From Dallia pectoralis (Eukaryota > Chordata > Actinopteri > Esociformes > Umbridae), in assembly GCA_029465975.1 (NCBI GenBank), contig CM055728.1:4609908-4673907 (forward strand): a stretch of 64,000 nt of DNA, given 5' to 3'. How positions within the stretch are numbered: position 1 is the stretch's first letter; every line of letters begins with the position of its first letter. The translations under genes and the position numbers were made by a program. The notes beneath the pieces are model-generated. The model had not been told where the DNA came from, searched no databases, and was given only the letters and a program-made list of their open reading frames with translations. This document shows positions 55,083 through 64,000 of this stretch, one piece after another.

Positions 55083-57913
55083 ATAAACACCAGGCTCGTT
55101 TGTCAGCATTTTAGACCTCAAGACCTGATCATAAATTAGACCTAATTGCCCTGTGTGAAACCTGGCTTAAGCCTGATGAATTTATTCCTTTAAATGAAGC
55201 TTCCCCTCCAGGTTACACCAGTGATCAGATTCCCCGTGCATCCCGTAAAGGGGGGGGTGTTGCTAATATTTATGCTACACAATATAATCTTTCATTAAAA
55301 CAAATCACTGGGTTTGTGTCTTTTGAAGTATTACTTATGAGAACAAATCAGGGCAATACCTCGTTTTTGATAGCTACTATCTACAGGCCTCCTGGGCCGT
55401 ACACATTGTTCCTAAGTGAGTTTCCAGAATTCTTGTCCAACATTGTAGTCATGGCAGATTCAATTTTAATCGCTGGTGATTTTAACATCCATATGGAAAA
55501 TACCAATGACCTCTTCAAAAGGCATTTAATGCCATAATTGACTCGGTAGGTTTTCTCAGCACATCTCAGGACCTACGCACTGTCACAATCATACTTTAGA
55601 TTTAGTGTTGTCAAAGGGAATAAATGTAATTGATCTAACTATTTTTCCTCAAAATCCTGGTTTATCTGACCATAATCTTATAACATTTAGCATTAAAACA
55701 AATGACACTTTTGCCCCCCAGGTAGGGATCTTTAAAACCCGTTGCATAAATTCTACGACTACTAATAAATTTATTGACGCACTTCCAGGCTCGTTCGGCC
55801 TGCTAAATGATGGTAGAGCTACATCATCTATACACAATCAAATAGAGGATCTAAACGATATACTGCGTAAGACTTTAGATGCTGTGGCACCCCTAAAAAC
55901 AAAACCAATACGAAATAAGAAACTTGCTCCCTGGTACACTGACACTACTAGAACACTTAAGCAAGCCTCCAGAAAATTGGAGCGAAAGTGGCGCTCCACG
56001 AAGTTAGAAGTATTTAGACTAGCCTGGATTGATAGTACTGTGCTATACCGCAAATCACTTATAAGTGCTCGATCAGCCTACTTATCTAATCTAATCGACA
56101 CAAACAAAAATAATCCTAAATTTCTTTTTGACACAATTGCAAAACTCACTAAAAAGCAATGTTTAACCAATGAAGTGGGTCTTCACTTTAGTTGTGATGA
56201 ATTCATGAACTACTTCGATGAAAAAATAATCAACATTAGAAAAGAAATTGCAAATTGTACCTTTAACTGCCTTAGTTCTCAAAAACTTTGTTGTACTATG
56301 AGCCCGCAGAGCTGCCCTGATTTAGTTTCAATGGCGACTCTTGAATCTTTTGTACCTGTGTCTCTTGAAACATTTACAAAATTAATAAATAGTTCAAAAT
56401 CAACCAACTGTCAACTAGACCCAATTCCAACTAAATTACTTAAGGAGTTACTTCCTGTGCTTGGCCCATCAATGTTGAACATAATAAATTGCTCCCTGTC
56501 CTCCGGATCAGTGCCAACCTCACTAAAAATTGCAGAAATTAAGCCTCTGCTAAAAAAATGTAACTTAGACCCTGACATCCTAAAAAACTACCGACCAATA
56601 TCAAACCTCCCGTTTCTTTCAAAAATCCTAGAAAAATCTGTCTCACTACAACTTACGGCCTTTCTGAAGACAAATAATATATATGAAAAACTTCAGTCCG
56701 GTTTTAGACCCCATCATAGCACTGAGACTGCACTTGTTAAGGTGGTAAACGACCTTTTATTGGCTTCTGACAAAGGTTCTGCATCTCTCCTATTGCTTCT
56801 TGATCTTAGTGCTGCCTTTGACACTATTGATCACTCCCTTCTCTTGGAGAGATTAGAGACCCTTGTTGGGCTAAGAGGACATGTTCTCGATTGGTTTAGA
56901 TCTTATTTATCAGATAGACTTCAGTTTGTTTGTGTAGATGGCTTATCCTCTAACAAATCAAAGGTATGCTTTGGTGTTCCACAAGGCTCAGTCTTAGGAC
57001 CACTTCTGTTCTCACTCTATATGTTACCTTTGGGTAATGTAATTCGAAAACATAATGTCAATTTTCACTGCTATGCCGATGACACGCAGCTGTATATTGC
57101 TATGAAACATGGAGAAGCCCCTAAATTAGCCACTATGGAAGCTTGTGTTTCAGATATACGAAGGTGGATGACAGAGAATTTTCTGCTCCTAAATTCAGAT
57201 CAAACTGAAATGCTAGTTTTAGGACCTAAGAAACAGAGAGATTTATTGACAGACCTTACGCTGAACCTAAACGGATGTATAGTCATTTCACAAAAAAACG
57301 TCAAAAACCTTGGAGTGACCCTTGACCCGGATCTCTCATTTGACGATCACATAAAATATATTTCAAGGACAGCATTTTTCCATCTTCGAATATTGCAAAA
57401 ATCAGAAATTATTTATCAAAAATTGATGCAGAAAAACTAATCCATGCTTTTGTTACCTCAAGATTAGATTATTGCAATGTTCTATTCTCTGGTTACCCTG
57501 ATAAATCAGTAAACAAACTTCAATTAGTACTTAATACGGCTGCTAGAATCTTAACTAGAACTAAGAAATTTGACCACATTAACCCAGTATTAGCCTCTTT
57601 ACATTGGCTGCCTGTTAAGGCTAGGGCAGACTTTAAAGTACTACTGTTAACATATAAAGCTTTACATCAACTTGCTCCCACCTACCTCGCTGAATTAGTC
57701 CAGCCATACATACCCACGCGTAACCTTAGATCAAAGGATGCCGGTCTCCTAATTGTACCTAAAATTTCGAAACAAACAGCTGGAGGTAGAGCCTTCTCCT
57801 ATAGAGCTCCTCTATTATGGAATGAGTTGCCAATCTGGGTTAGAAATGTAGATTCTGTTCAAACCTTTAAATCACAATTAAAAACATATCTTTTCAGTAA
57901 GGTCTATGGTTGA
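55083..57913 (+). mobile_element. L2-like LINE, nearly complete ORF2 with three or more frameshifts
   Basis: Endonuclease part (55130-55537) shows LIALCETWLKPDE, ATIYRPPGPY and AGDFNIHMENT, and ends after a frameshift. NPGLSDHNLITF (SDH motif) opens the next frame. The 611-codon RT frame follows, and after a shift near 57420 the tail reads LIHAFVTSRLDYCNVLFSGY to LLWNELPIWVRN and ends at 57911-57913. The family is CR1/L2 superfamily, L2 (Maui-like) most likely. The piggyBac end abuts its 5' side. Confidence 0.88.
55605..57440 (+). CDS. LINE reverse transcriptase, main open frame
   Basis: 611 codons. The N-terminal part holds the end of the endonuclease domain (GLSDHNL at about 18-24). RT motifs in order: LKNYRPISNLPFLSKILEK, LQSGFRPHHSTETALVKVVN, LLLLDLSAAFDTIDHSLLLE (motif A Asp), VCFGVPQGSVLGPLLFSLYM (motif B), and FHCYADDTQLYIAM (catalytic YADD), then NLGVTLDPDLSFDDHI. 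The intact catalytic residues over 1.8 kb point to recent activity, but frameshifts on both sides prevent a full protein. Confidence 0.88.
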   Translation: MLSKGINVIDLTIFPQNPGLSDHNLITFSIKTNDTFAPQVGIFKTRCINSTTTNKFIDALPGSFGLLNDGRATSSIHNQIEDLNDILRKTLDAVAPLKTKPIRNKKLAPWYTDTTRTLKQASRKLERKWRSTKLEVFRLAWIDSTVLYRKSLISARSAYLSNLIDTNKNNPKFLFDTIAKLTKKQCLTNEVGLHFSCDEFMNYFDEKIINIRKEIANCTFNCLSSQKLCCTMSPQSCPDLVSMATLESFVPVSLETFTKLINSSKSTNCQLDPIPTKLLKELLPVLGPSMLNIINCSLSSGSVPTSLKIAEIKPLLKKCNLDPDILKNYRPISNLPFLSKILEKSVSLQLTAFLKTNNIYEKLQSGFRPHHSTETALVKVVNDLLLASDKGSASLLLLLDLSAAFDTIDHSLLLERLETLVGLRGHVLDWFRSYLSDRLQFVCVDGLSSNKSKVCFGVPQGSVLGPLLFSLYMLPLGNVIRKHNVNFHCYADDTQLYIAMKHGEAPKLATMEACVSDIRRWMTENFLLLNSDQTEMLVLGPKKQRDLLTDLTLNLNGCIVISQKNVKNLGVTLDPDLSFDDHIKYISRTAFFHLRILQKSEIIYQKLMQKN

Positions 57914-58879
57914 GTGTAATATGGCCCAGGGTACGAAGGTCGAACGGAAGGCTCGGATCTCATTCTGCCCTGCTGTCTTTGCCTTGCGGGTTCACATCTC
58001 CCCTGGGGTGTCCTCTCGATTGCTGCCTGGGGGGTGGAGTCACTGGCTCGCTATAGCTCTCCTTTGTTCGCTCAATCCGAGTAGCTAGTGAACAAACTCT
58101 GATTATCCCAGTTAACTGTGGGGAGGAGTCACTGGTTCGCTATAGTGCTCCGTTGCAGCCTCAATTCGAGTAGCTTTGTGAGCAAAAACTAAACCTCCCA
58201 TATGCTCCTCGGAGTGTGGATGTCACTGGCTCGCTATAGCTCTTGTTTGTTCCACCAGCTCGAGTAACTTTGTGAGCAAAAACTAAACCTGCCCGAGTGG
58301 TCATGGTCGATTGGCGTCCCTGGGTTGATGCTCGGCATAGTGGGTGGGTGTTTTCCGGCCTATTGGGCCCTGTTTCGGGTTTACCCTGTTCAGGGCCCCA
58401 GCTTCACTGGACCCCCTGTCTCATTCTAAGATCTATGCTGCTATATTATGGTGCCGGGGACGTAGGGAACCAGGGTGTCTAATCTTTCCTGTGTCCTGTC
58501 TCTACTAACATCTGTCTGGACTTGTCCTGGGTTTACCCGTTCATGGCCATTGTCTCACTAACCCCCCTGTCTCCTTTTAAAGTATTATGTTCGGTATACT
58601 ATTGTGCCGGGAACTAGTGTCCAACCTTTCCCTGTGTTTGTGTCCACTTCTGTCAGGGGGACCGCTCCAGCTTGGAGCATATGCTGGATCCTCCCTGGGG
58701 CCCCTGACTGTGCGGCTGACAGAACAGCTGGTGCAACCGGAGCTTCTTCCTCCAAGTCCTATCAAATCCATCATCCCTCCTGGACATCCCGGACTATTTT
58801 GCTTTCTCAGTTTTTCACACCTCGCTTGTTGTACTGTCATAAACTGACCCAGCCCAGCCAGAATGTAGTGGCTATTTAA
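57914..58879. other. Probable LINE 3' UTR with internal repeats
   Basis: Three diverged repeats of GTCACTGGYTCGCTATAG...CGAGTAGCTTTGTGAGCAAA lie at about 58037-58290; two partly duplicated GTTTACCC...GGGCC...ACCCCCTGTCTC blocks follow at 58380-58580. No coding signal. Confidence 0.45.
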
Positions 58880-59273
58880 CTCCACAATGAATCGAAAACA
58901 AACAAAAACAAAAGATCGAATCATACAAACAGCCACTGGGGCACTTAAAGATTAAATCGTACGCAGGTAAATAAGTCCAATGTCCAAGCCAAACTTTGCG
59001 CTGATGCCGTGTTTATTTGCCATTTAAGCAAGCCGACGTTAGCCTCTCTTTCCCTGATAAAAAACCAACAACCTTTCCCAGTGCCCCCCTGTCCCAATTG
59101 TGACCGTCATTATATGGAATATGAAACAGGTGCTCAAAACTATCAAAATAAAAGTCCCAACAAAAAATGCTCAAATTAACCAAAACAACGTCGACATTAT
59201 ATATATATTAAATCAATAAAATAATCATGCTACTTATCTAATATGAAACTAAATAAAGGAAATAGCTCCAACA
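58880..59273 (-). mobile_element. 3' LTR of the BEL/Pao element
   Basis: On the minus strand a purine-rich AGGGGCCGGAA (PPT-like) at 59274-59285 is followed by TGTTGGAGCTATTTCC, a plausible U3 start at 59273. AATAAA (GGCAAATAAACACGG) occurs near 59020, followed by a T-rich U5. The outer end near 58880 is not exact. The 5' LTR lies beyond the right edge. Confidence 0.6.
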
Positions 59274-59518
59274 TTCCGGCCCCTAATTGGGAAATGTGTA
59301 AACTCACAATTACTTTTTTTCCTGTAACGGAGCTATTTTCAAGCTATGCCCTAACTAATACATAGATTCTTCTGATCTTCTTCCCATGGCTGTCTGAAAA
59401 AGAAACAAACAGTCGGAAATAGAAGAGGAGAAAAAGAAAGAATATATGTCCATGATGCTACACTGTGGCCTCCAGAAGCAGACAGATCTTCGTTATAGGT
59501 CTCTCCAAAACACTGGTC

Positions 59519-62500
59519 TTAGTCTGGAGTCAAGGATTTCCCTCCAAGCGTGGCTTTAAAGCTCTGAAGTTTCTTGTCAACCTTGCTGCCTCCTACGTCG
59601 CTGTCGCTTTCAGTAAATTTGAACTCCTTTCTCCTTTGGCTTAGGAGCAAGAGAACCTCTTTAAGCTGGAGAAACCAGGCAACGGATGTTCTAAGCTTCC
59701 TCCAAGATGAGAAGTAATTAAGGAGATAGCCTGTGGGATCTTCTGAGTGCTTGACAATTGCATTCACAGCTACTTCTCTTTTGAGCTCCGGGTCCTCAGA
59801 TGGGATGGCTGTATCCACCTTAGTAAGTGGCCACTCATTCTCTAGCAAAGAGAGGAACTCTGGACCCTTTATCCATCTCTGGTGTGAGAGAAATTCCTCT
59901 GCTCTTAATCCACGAGAAGCTTCGTCGGCAGGATTGGTCTTAGAGCTCACATACTTCCACTGGTCAACATCTGTGGCTTCTCTAATAACCGAAACCCTGT
60001 TTGCCACAAAGGTGTGGAAACGTCTAGTTTCATTACAGATATACTTGAGAACGGTGGTGCTATCTGTCCAAAACACTGACCTCTTCAGTGGCCACCGTAA
60101 CTCCCTCTGAAGCATCCGGTCCATTCGGACAGCCAGAACTGCTGCTGCGAGCTCCAGACGAGGAATGGTAACTTGCTTCAGGGGCGTAACTCTAGTTTTT
60201 CCCACAAGAAATGAAACGTGTACTCTGTTGTCATCTTTCAGTCTCAGATACGACACCGTACCATATCCAACTTGACTGGCATCTGCAAAGTTATGAATTT
60301 GTCCTGTTACAGATGTTCCAAAATCAGAAGGTTTAATACAGCGATCCACCTGAAATCCAATCATCTTTTGGAGATCCGTTAGCCAGTCCGACCACTGTTT
60401 AGAGGAGGAAGGTGGTATTTGCTCGTCCCACTTCAAGTTTCTTCTACAGAGCTCCTGTAACATTAACTTAGCTGGCATGATAAAAGGACCCAAAAACCCT
60501 AATGGATCGTACAGTGAGCTGAACACCGACAAAATACCTCTCCTGGTATGCGGCCGTTCCTGTACCGAAGTCCTAAACCTAAACTGGTCGGAACCAACAC
60601 ACCACTGCAGACCAAGCGCTCTTTCCATAGGGAGCTGGTCCGTGTCTAAATCCAGTTCTTTTGTCTCTGTTGCTCGAAGGTCACTTGGGATTGAAGCCAA
60701 CACCGAGCGGCTATTAGTCACCCATTTTCTGAGGCTAAATCCACCTTTGTCACAGAGTGCAGTCAAGTCCTTCACAATTTGAATTGCATCTCTTTCTGAG
60801 GGTATGGACTTCAGGCAGTCGTCCACATAAAAGTTATGACGAACTGTACTGATCACTTCATCTGGAAAATCCAACGCATTGTCCTCTGCAGTTCTTCTCA
60901 AGGCATAATTTGCACAACTTGGAGACGATACCGCCCCAAACAAGTGGACCTTCATTCGATGTTCCACTGGTTCTTTATCAGTGTTGCCCTTAGGCCACCA
61001 AAGAAAGCGAAGAAAGTTCATGTGTTTATCAGGCACCTGTACTTGGTAAAACATGGCATGGATGTCAGACATGACGGCCACAGGCTCTTTCCTGAACCGA
61101 ATGAGGACCCCCACAAGGGAGTTAGTGAGATCCGGACCCTGCAAGAGCTGACAGTTTAGTGATGTTCCTTTGTATGTAGCTCCACAGTCAAACACGACCC
61201 TCAGTTTGCCCTTAGTTGGGTGATGTACTCCATGATGGGGGATGTACCAAACTTTTCCATCCGCTTGTTCCAGTTGGTCCACTGGTACCACTTCGGCATA
61301 ACCCTGAACCAACATATCACTGATAAATGAGGTGTACTCCTCCTTAAACTTATCGTTCCTCTCAAACTTCCTTTTCAAACCTTGGAGGCGCTGTTCAGCA
61401 ACACAGCGATTATTTGGTAAGACAGGATCCTTTTCTCTAAAAGGTAAGTCAATACAATAATGTCCGTTCTTCAGTTCCGTGGTACTACTCACAATCTTCA
61501 TGAATTTAACATCCTCTCTTGACATCTCCAATTGTTCCTCGGAGGTTCTTTCATTAAAATCATGGTTATATTGTTTAATGAGCATTTCCTCCAGATACTC
61601 CACTGAAATGTGATTGGTTGTAACAACAGAACAGCCAGTCTTTACTCCATTGCTGCTTCTGCCTCGAAGTGGTCCATTAATTACCCAGCCAACTCCTGTT
61701 CGAACTGCATATGGTCCTTCACCTTGACTATTAATCACCTCCCAGGGTTCCATCACTTTTGATGCATCAGTTCCAATGAGCAAGTCAACATTTGAATCCA
61801 CATCATGAAGGTTTATGTTCCTCAAGTAAGGCCATTTAGCCACATCCTCTCGTCGTGGAATGTTCAACCTTGACACGGGCATCATCTTTTGAGTTAAAAC
61901 CCTAGGCAACTCAATAAAATCATTAGTATCCATGCCAGACACTTCCAAGCCAGACAAAACATTAGTACTCACAATCTTCTTTTGACCCATTGTCCTTAAT
62001 AAAATGTTTGCTGGCTTTCCTCTTAAACCTAGTCTCCTGGCCAAATCAACAGTGCAGAAAGTACCTGAACTCCCAGGATCCAGAAATGCGTAAGTCTGCA
62101 CAACTGTATTACTCATCTGGCTTTTAACCTTAACTGCAACAATTGAGAAGACGGCGTCATCCTCTTCGCCGGCCCCTATGTGACCACATGTCTGTTGTCC
62201 AGTTGACACACTTAGCGGAAGGCTCACGGACTCCTGAGCTTCTTTGAATGATGTACCCTTTCCCTCGATGTGAAGGACTGATGGGTGCTTCAAGTGACAC
62301 ACTGTACATTCCAAACGACTCCTACAGTCTTTGCTTGTGTGACCAACTTTTAAGCAACCAAAACAAATTCCATTTTCCTTTATGAAACTTATCTTGTCCC
62401 GGTGCATCTTCACCTTAAACCGGTAGCATCTATCCAGAGTGTGATGGTTCTGTTGACAGAACAAACAGTCTTTCAGATTCCCTTGGGCAGGGGAGGACTT

Positions 62501-63976
62501 CATCCTATTCTCCCTGTAGACCTTATCTCCTTCTTTTACTGAACTGACGCTGGTTGCAAATGTGCTTCCCGTTCTTCTCTGCTTTGCATAACCAGTGATG
62601 GAGGCTTTAGTATAGCTGGTGGATGGACAGTCCTGTATATTGCCAAACAGCGGGTCAGAGACAACTTTTACTTGTTTTTCAACAAAGGTCACAAGGTCAG
62701 TAAATACAGCTCTGTGTCCACTTTGCTCCTGCAGATCACATGCAACACTTCTCCATTTTTCCCTTAGCTTATATGGCAATTTCATCACAATGCTTCTGAG
62801 GTTGGATGGCATGTCCAACTCCTTCATATACATGATTTGCTGTGTTAAATTGGAACAACCTCGAAGAAACAGAGAGAACGACTGTAGTGCTTTTACATCC
62901 TCTGGCTTAATGAGAGGCCATGTAAGAACTTTGTCCATATAAGCGGAGGCAATTTGGTGCTCATTGCCAAAATGTTCTGCCAGAAGAGATTTAGCTCTTT
63001 GGTATCCCTGCTGAGGAGACAAGTGCTGACAACTTCTCACCAAGTCCCTTGGCTGACCCCTGGTGTACTGCTCTAGAAAGCTCAAGCAATCACTCATATT
63101 ATCAGTCTTTTCTTCTACACAGTTTTCAAAAGCTCTAATAAAGGTTCGAAACTGAAGAGGGTCACCGTCGAACACGGGAATACTTCTCATTGGCAGAGCA
63201 GATGCTAAATTCTGCTGAACCAGCAGTGTAGTAATATCATTTTGTCGTTGCATAATGCTCACAATATCATTCTGGGTGGCATCATTGCGTGCTGAGTGAG
63301 GATAGGTTTGCCGTCCTGTAGGTGGAGTATAATGAACCATTGGTGTCCTTTGTGTTTGGGTGTCACTTGTTGCCAGTCCGGTGTCTGATTGTCTCATTTC
63401 CACCCTCTTAGGCCTGGTTATCTGAGCCTGTGACTCAGGATGAGATTCACTGTGAATATTCCTTATGTCACGGTGGTCTGGAGTGAACTGATGAGCGTAC
63501 GGATTCAGGCGGCCTATCCTTTGCTTGTTCCTTGAATGATAGGAATTCATTCCATCAGACCCTTTAGAACCACACTTTGAATTAATTTCCATCACGCGAA
63601 GCTTAGCATTGGTTGCGGCAAGGTCAGCTTCCAGAGCCAATTGTTCCTTTTCCTTCCTTAATTCCTCTTCTTTGGCTTCTATCATGTGTTTCCTTTTTAA
63701 TGCCGTCATGCGTTCCATAAGTGCTGCCTTATCAGCTTCAGCTTTAATCCTAGCAGATGAAGTTGCTGACGCTCTTGACACTTGAGAATGCAATCTGGAA
63801 TTACCATCCTTTAAGCATGAGATGTTAGATGCACTGTCTTCAGGATTAATCCCGTCAGAAATTCCACTTCGGTTGTCAGGATGTTCAGCCTCCCTGACAA
63901 TGGATTGTACATATGGATGAGCACACTCAGACAACCAGCTTTTTACTTCATAGGTGAATTCATTGAACATTGTCAT
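59519..63976 (-). CDS. BEL/Pao retrotransposon gag-protease-RT-RNase H polyprotein, no integrase
   Basis: 1485 codons without a stop. The frame is also open from the chosen Met (63976) to the window edge, so the true start may lie outside. Order: coiled coil (about 75-130), DUF1759 gag domain (about 265-440), two zinc knuckles (C504/C507/H512/C517 and C538/C541/H546/C551), aspartic protease with FLDPGSS at 632-638, RT with KLRVVFDCGA, MSDIHAMFYQ (D971) and FYVDD (1049-1053), then RNase H with FADAS, TIPRLELAAA and WTDSTTVLKY. It ends KATLGGKSLTPD; the zinc-binding and DDE integrase domains usual for BEL pol are missing before the 3' LTR. Protease DPG instead of DT/SG is unusual. Confidence 0.92.
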   Translation of the reverse strand: MTMFNEFTYEVKSWLSECAHPYVQSIVREAEHPDNRSGISDGINPEDSASNISCLKDGNSRLHSQVSRASATSSARIKAEADKAALMERMTALKRKHMIEAKEEELRKEKEQLALEADLAATNAKLRVMEINSKCGSKGSDGMNSYHSRNKQRIGRLNPYAHQFTPDHRDIRNIHSESHPESQAQITRPKRVEMRQSDTGLATSDTQTQRTPMVHYTPPTGRQTYPHSARNDATQNDIVSIMQRQNDITTLLVQQNLASALPMRSIPVFDGDPLQFRTFIRAFENCVEEKTDNMSDCLSFLEQYTRGQPRDLVRSCQHLSPQQGYQRAKSLLAEHFGNEHQIASAYMDKVLTWPLIKPEDVKALQSFSLFLRGCSNLTQQIMYMKELDMPSNLRSIVMKLPYKLREKWRSVACDLQEQSGHRAVFTDLVTFVEKQVKVVSDPLFGNIQDCPSTSYTKASITGYAKQRRTGSTFATSVSSVKEGDKVYRENRMKSSPAQGNLKDCLFCQQNHHTLDRCYRFKVKMHRDKISFIKENGICFGCLKVGHTSKDCRSRLECTVCHLKHPSVLHIEGKGTSFKEAQESVSLPLSVSTGQQTCGHIGAGEEDDAVFSIVAVKVKSQMSNTVVQTYAFLDPGSSGTFCTVDLARRLGLRGKPANILLRTMGQKKIVSTNVLSGLEVSGMDTNDFIELPRVLTQKMMPVSRLNIPRREDVAKWPYLRNINLHDVDSNVDLLIGTDASKVMEPWEVINSQGEGPYAVRTGVGWVINGPLRGRSSNGVKTGCSVVTTNHISVEYLEEMLIKQYNHDFNERTSEEQLEMSREDVKFMKIVSSTTELKNGHYCIDLPFREKDPVLPNNRCVAEQRLQGLKRKFERNDKFKEEYTSFISDMLVQGYAEVVPVDQLEQADGKVWYIPHHGVHHPTKGKLRVVFDCGATYKGTSLNCQLLQGPDLTNSLVGVLIRFRKEPVAVMSDIHAMFYQVQVPDKHMNFLRFLWWPKGNTDKEPVEHRMKVHLFGAVSSPSCANYALRRTAEDNALDFPDEVISTVRHNFYVDDCLKSIPSERDAIQIVKDLTALCDKGGFSLRKWVTNSRSVLASIPSDLRATETKELDLDTDQLPMERALGLQWCVGSDQFRFRTSVQERPHTRRGILSVFSSLYDPLGFLGPFIMPAKLMLQELCRRNLKWDEQIPPSSSKQWSDWLTDLQKMIGFQVDRCIKPSDFGTSVTGQIHNFADASQVGYGTVSYLRLKDDNRVHVSFLVGKTRVTPLKQVTIPRLELAAAVLAVRMDRMLQRELRWPLKRSVFWTDSTTVLKYICNETRRFHTFVANRVSVIREATDVDQWKYVSSKTNPADEASRGLRAEEFLSHQRWIKGPEFLSLLENEWPLTKVDTAIPSEDPELKREVAVNAIVKHSEDPTGYLLNYFSSWRKLRTSVAWFLQLKEVLLLLSQRRKEFKFTESDSDVGGSKVDKKLQSFKATLGGKSLTPD

Positions 63977-64000
63977 TTTTGCATGAAAATAGTCATTTTG

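Overview
This is vertebrate, almost certainly teleost fish, nuclear DNA. The evidence is a spliced PCTAIRE-type protein kinase gene, a retrotransposon mix typical of fish (BEL/Pao, L2-like and other LINEs, DIRS-like, a gamma-type endogenous retrovirus, piggyBac, hAT and Tc1/mariner MITEs), abundant (TG)n and minisatellites, and an assembly gap of exactly 500 N. The species cannot be fixed from sequence alone. No prokaryotic gene organisation is present.

Layout. Positions 1-12.5 kb hold a decayed LINE fragment and a run of microsatellites and minisatellites, including a 1.8-kb array at 8186-9987. A possible alternative first coding exon lies at 4713-4845. From 12522 to 34323 on the + strand lies the only host gene I can support: a PCTAIRE kinase, best matched to cdk16. 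It has 14 recognised coding exons with consistent splice phases and covers the region from just before the IVHEN/KMGSDGESDQ segment to the C-terminal RRQSVLF and stop. Its introns carry many minisatellites (36, 33, 54, 16, 14 and 20-bp units), a field of nested palindromes (20245-20500), a LINE relic, and MITEs, two of them with clear target-site duplications. Downstream are proximal and possible distal poly(A) signals around a 1.3-kb minisatellite (35364-36705).

From about 38.5 kb to the right edge the window is essentially mobile DNA. It contains a solo LTR with 5-bp target duplication (39357-39840), a 600-bp MITE (41627-42226) and a broken endogenous retrovirus on the minus strand (about 43.05-52.0 kb; gag, protease, RT, RNase H, integrase, env). 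The retrovirus has a primer-binding site matching tRNA-Ser(GCU), and a second copy of the env 3' region is fused between that site and a truncated gag. Further right are an unassigned exon-like ORF (52759-52896), a DIRS-like fragment running into the N gap, a truncated piggyBac whose right end abuts TTAA at 55079, an L2-like LINE (55083 to about 58.9 kb), and a BEL/Pao element on the minus strand with a 1485-codon uninterrupted gag-pro-RT-RNase H frame lacking integrase, continuing past the right edge.

The kinase gene is the functional host locus. Everything else is repeat biology: tandem-repeat growth inside its introns and possible 3' UTR, and layered transposon insertions beyond it. I did not find a clearly new biological system. 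The strongest candidates for a second look are the env-to-leader fusion in the retrovirus, the amplified promoter and poly(A) units in its 5' LTR, the two stop-free 3n introns after and before the kinase ATP/PCTAIRE exons, the phase-compatible alternative first exon and the palindrome field.
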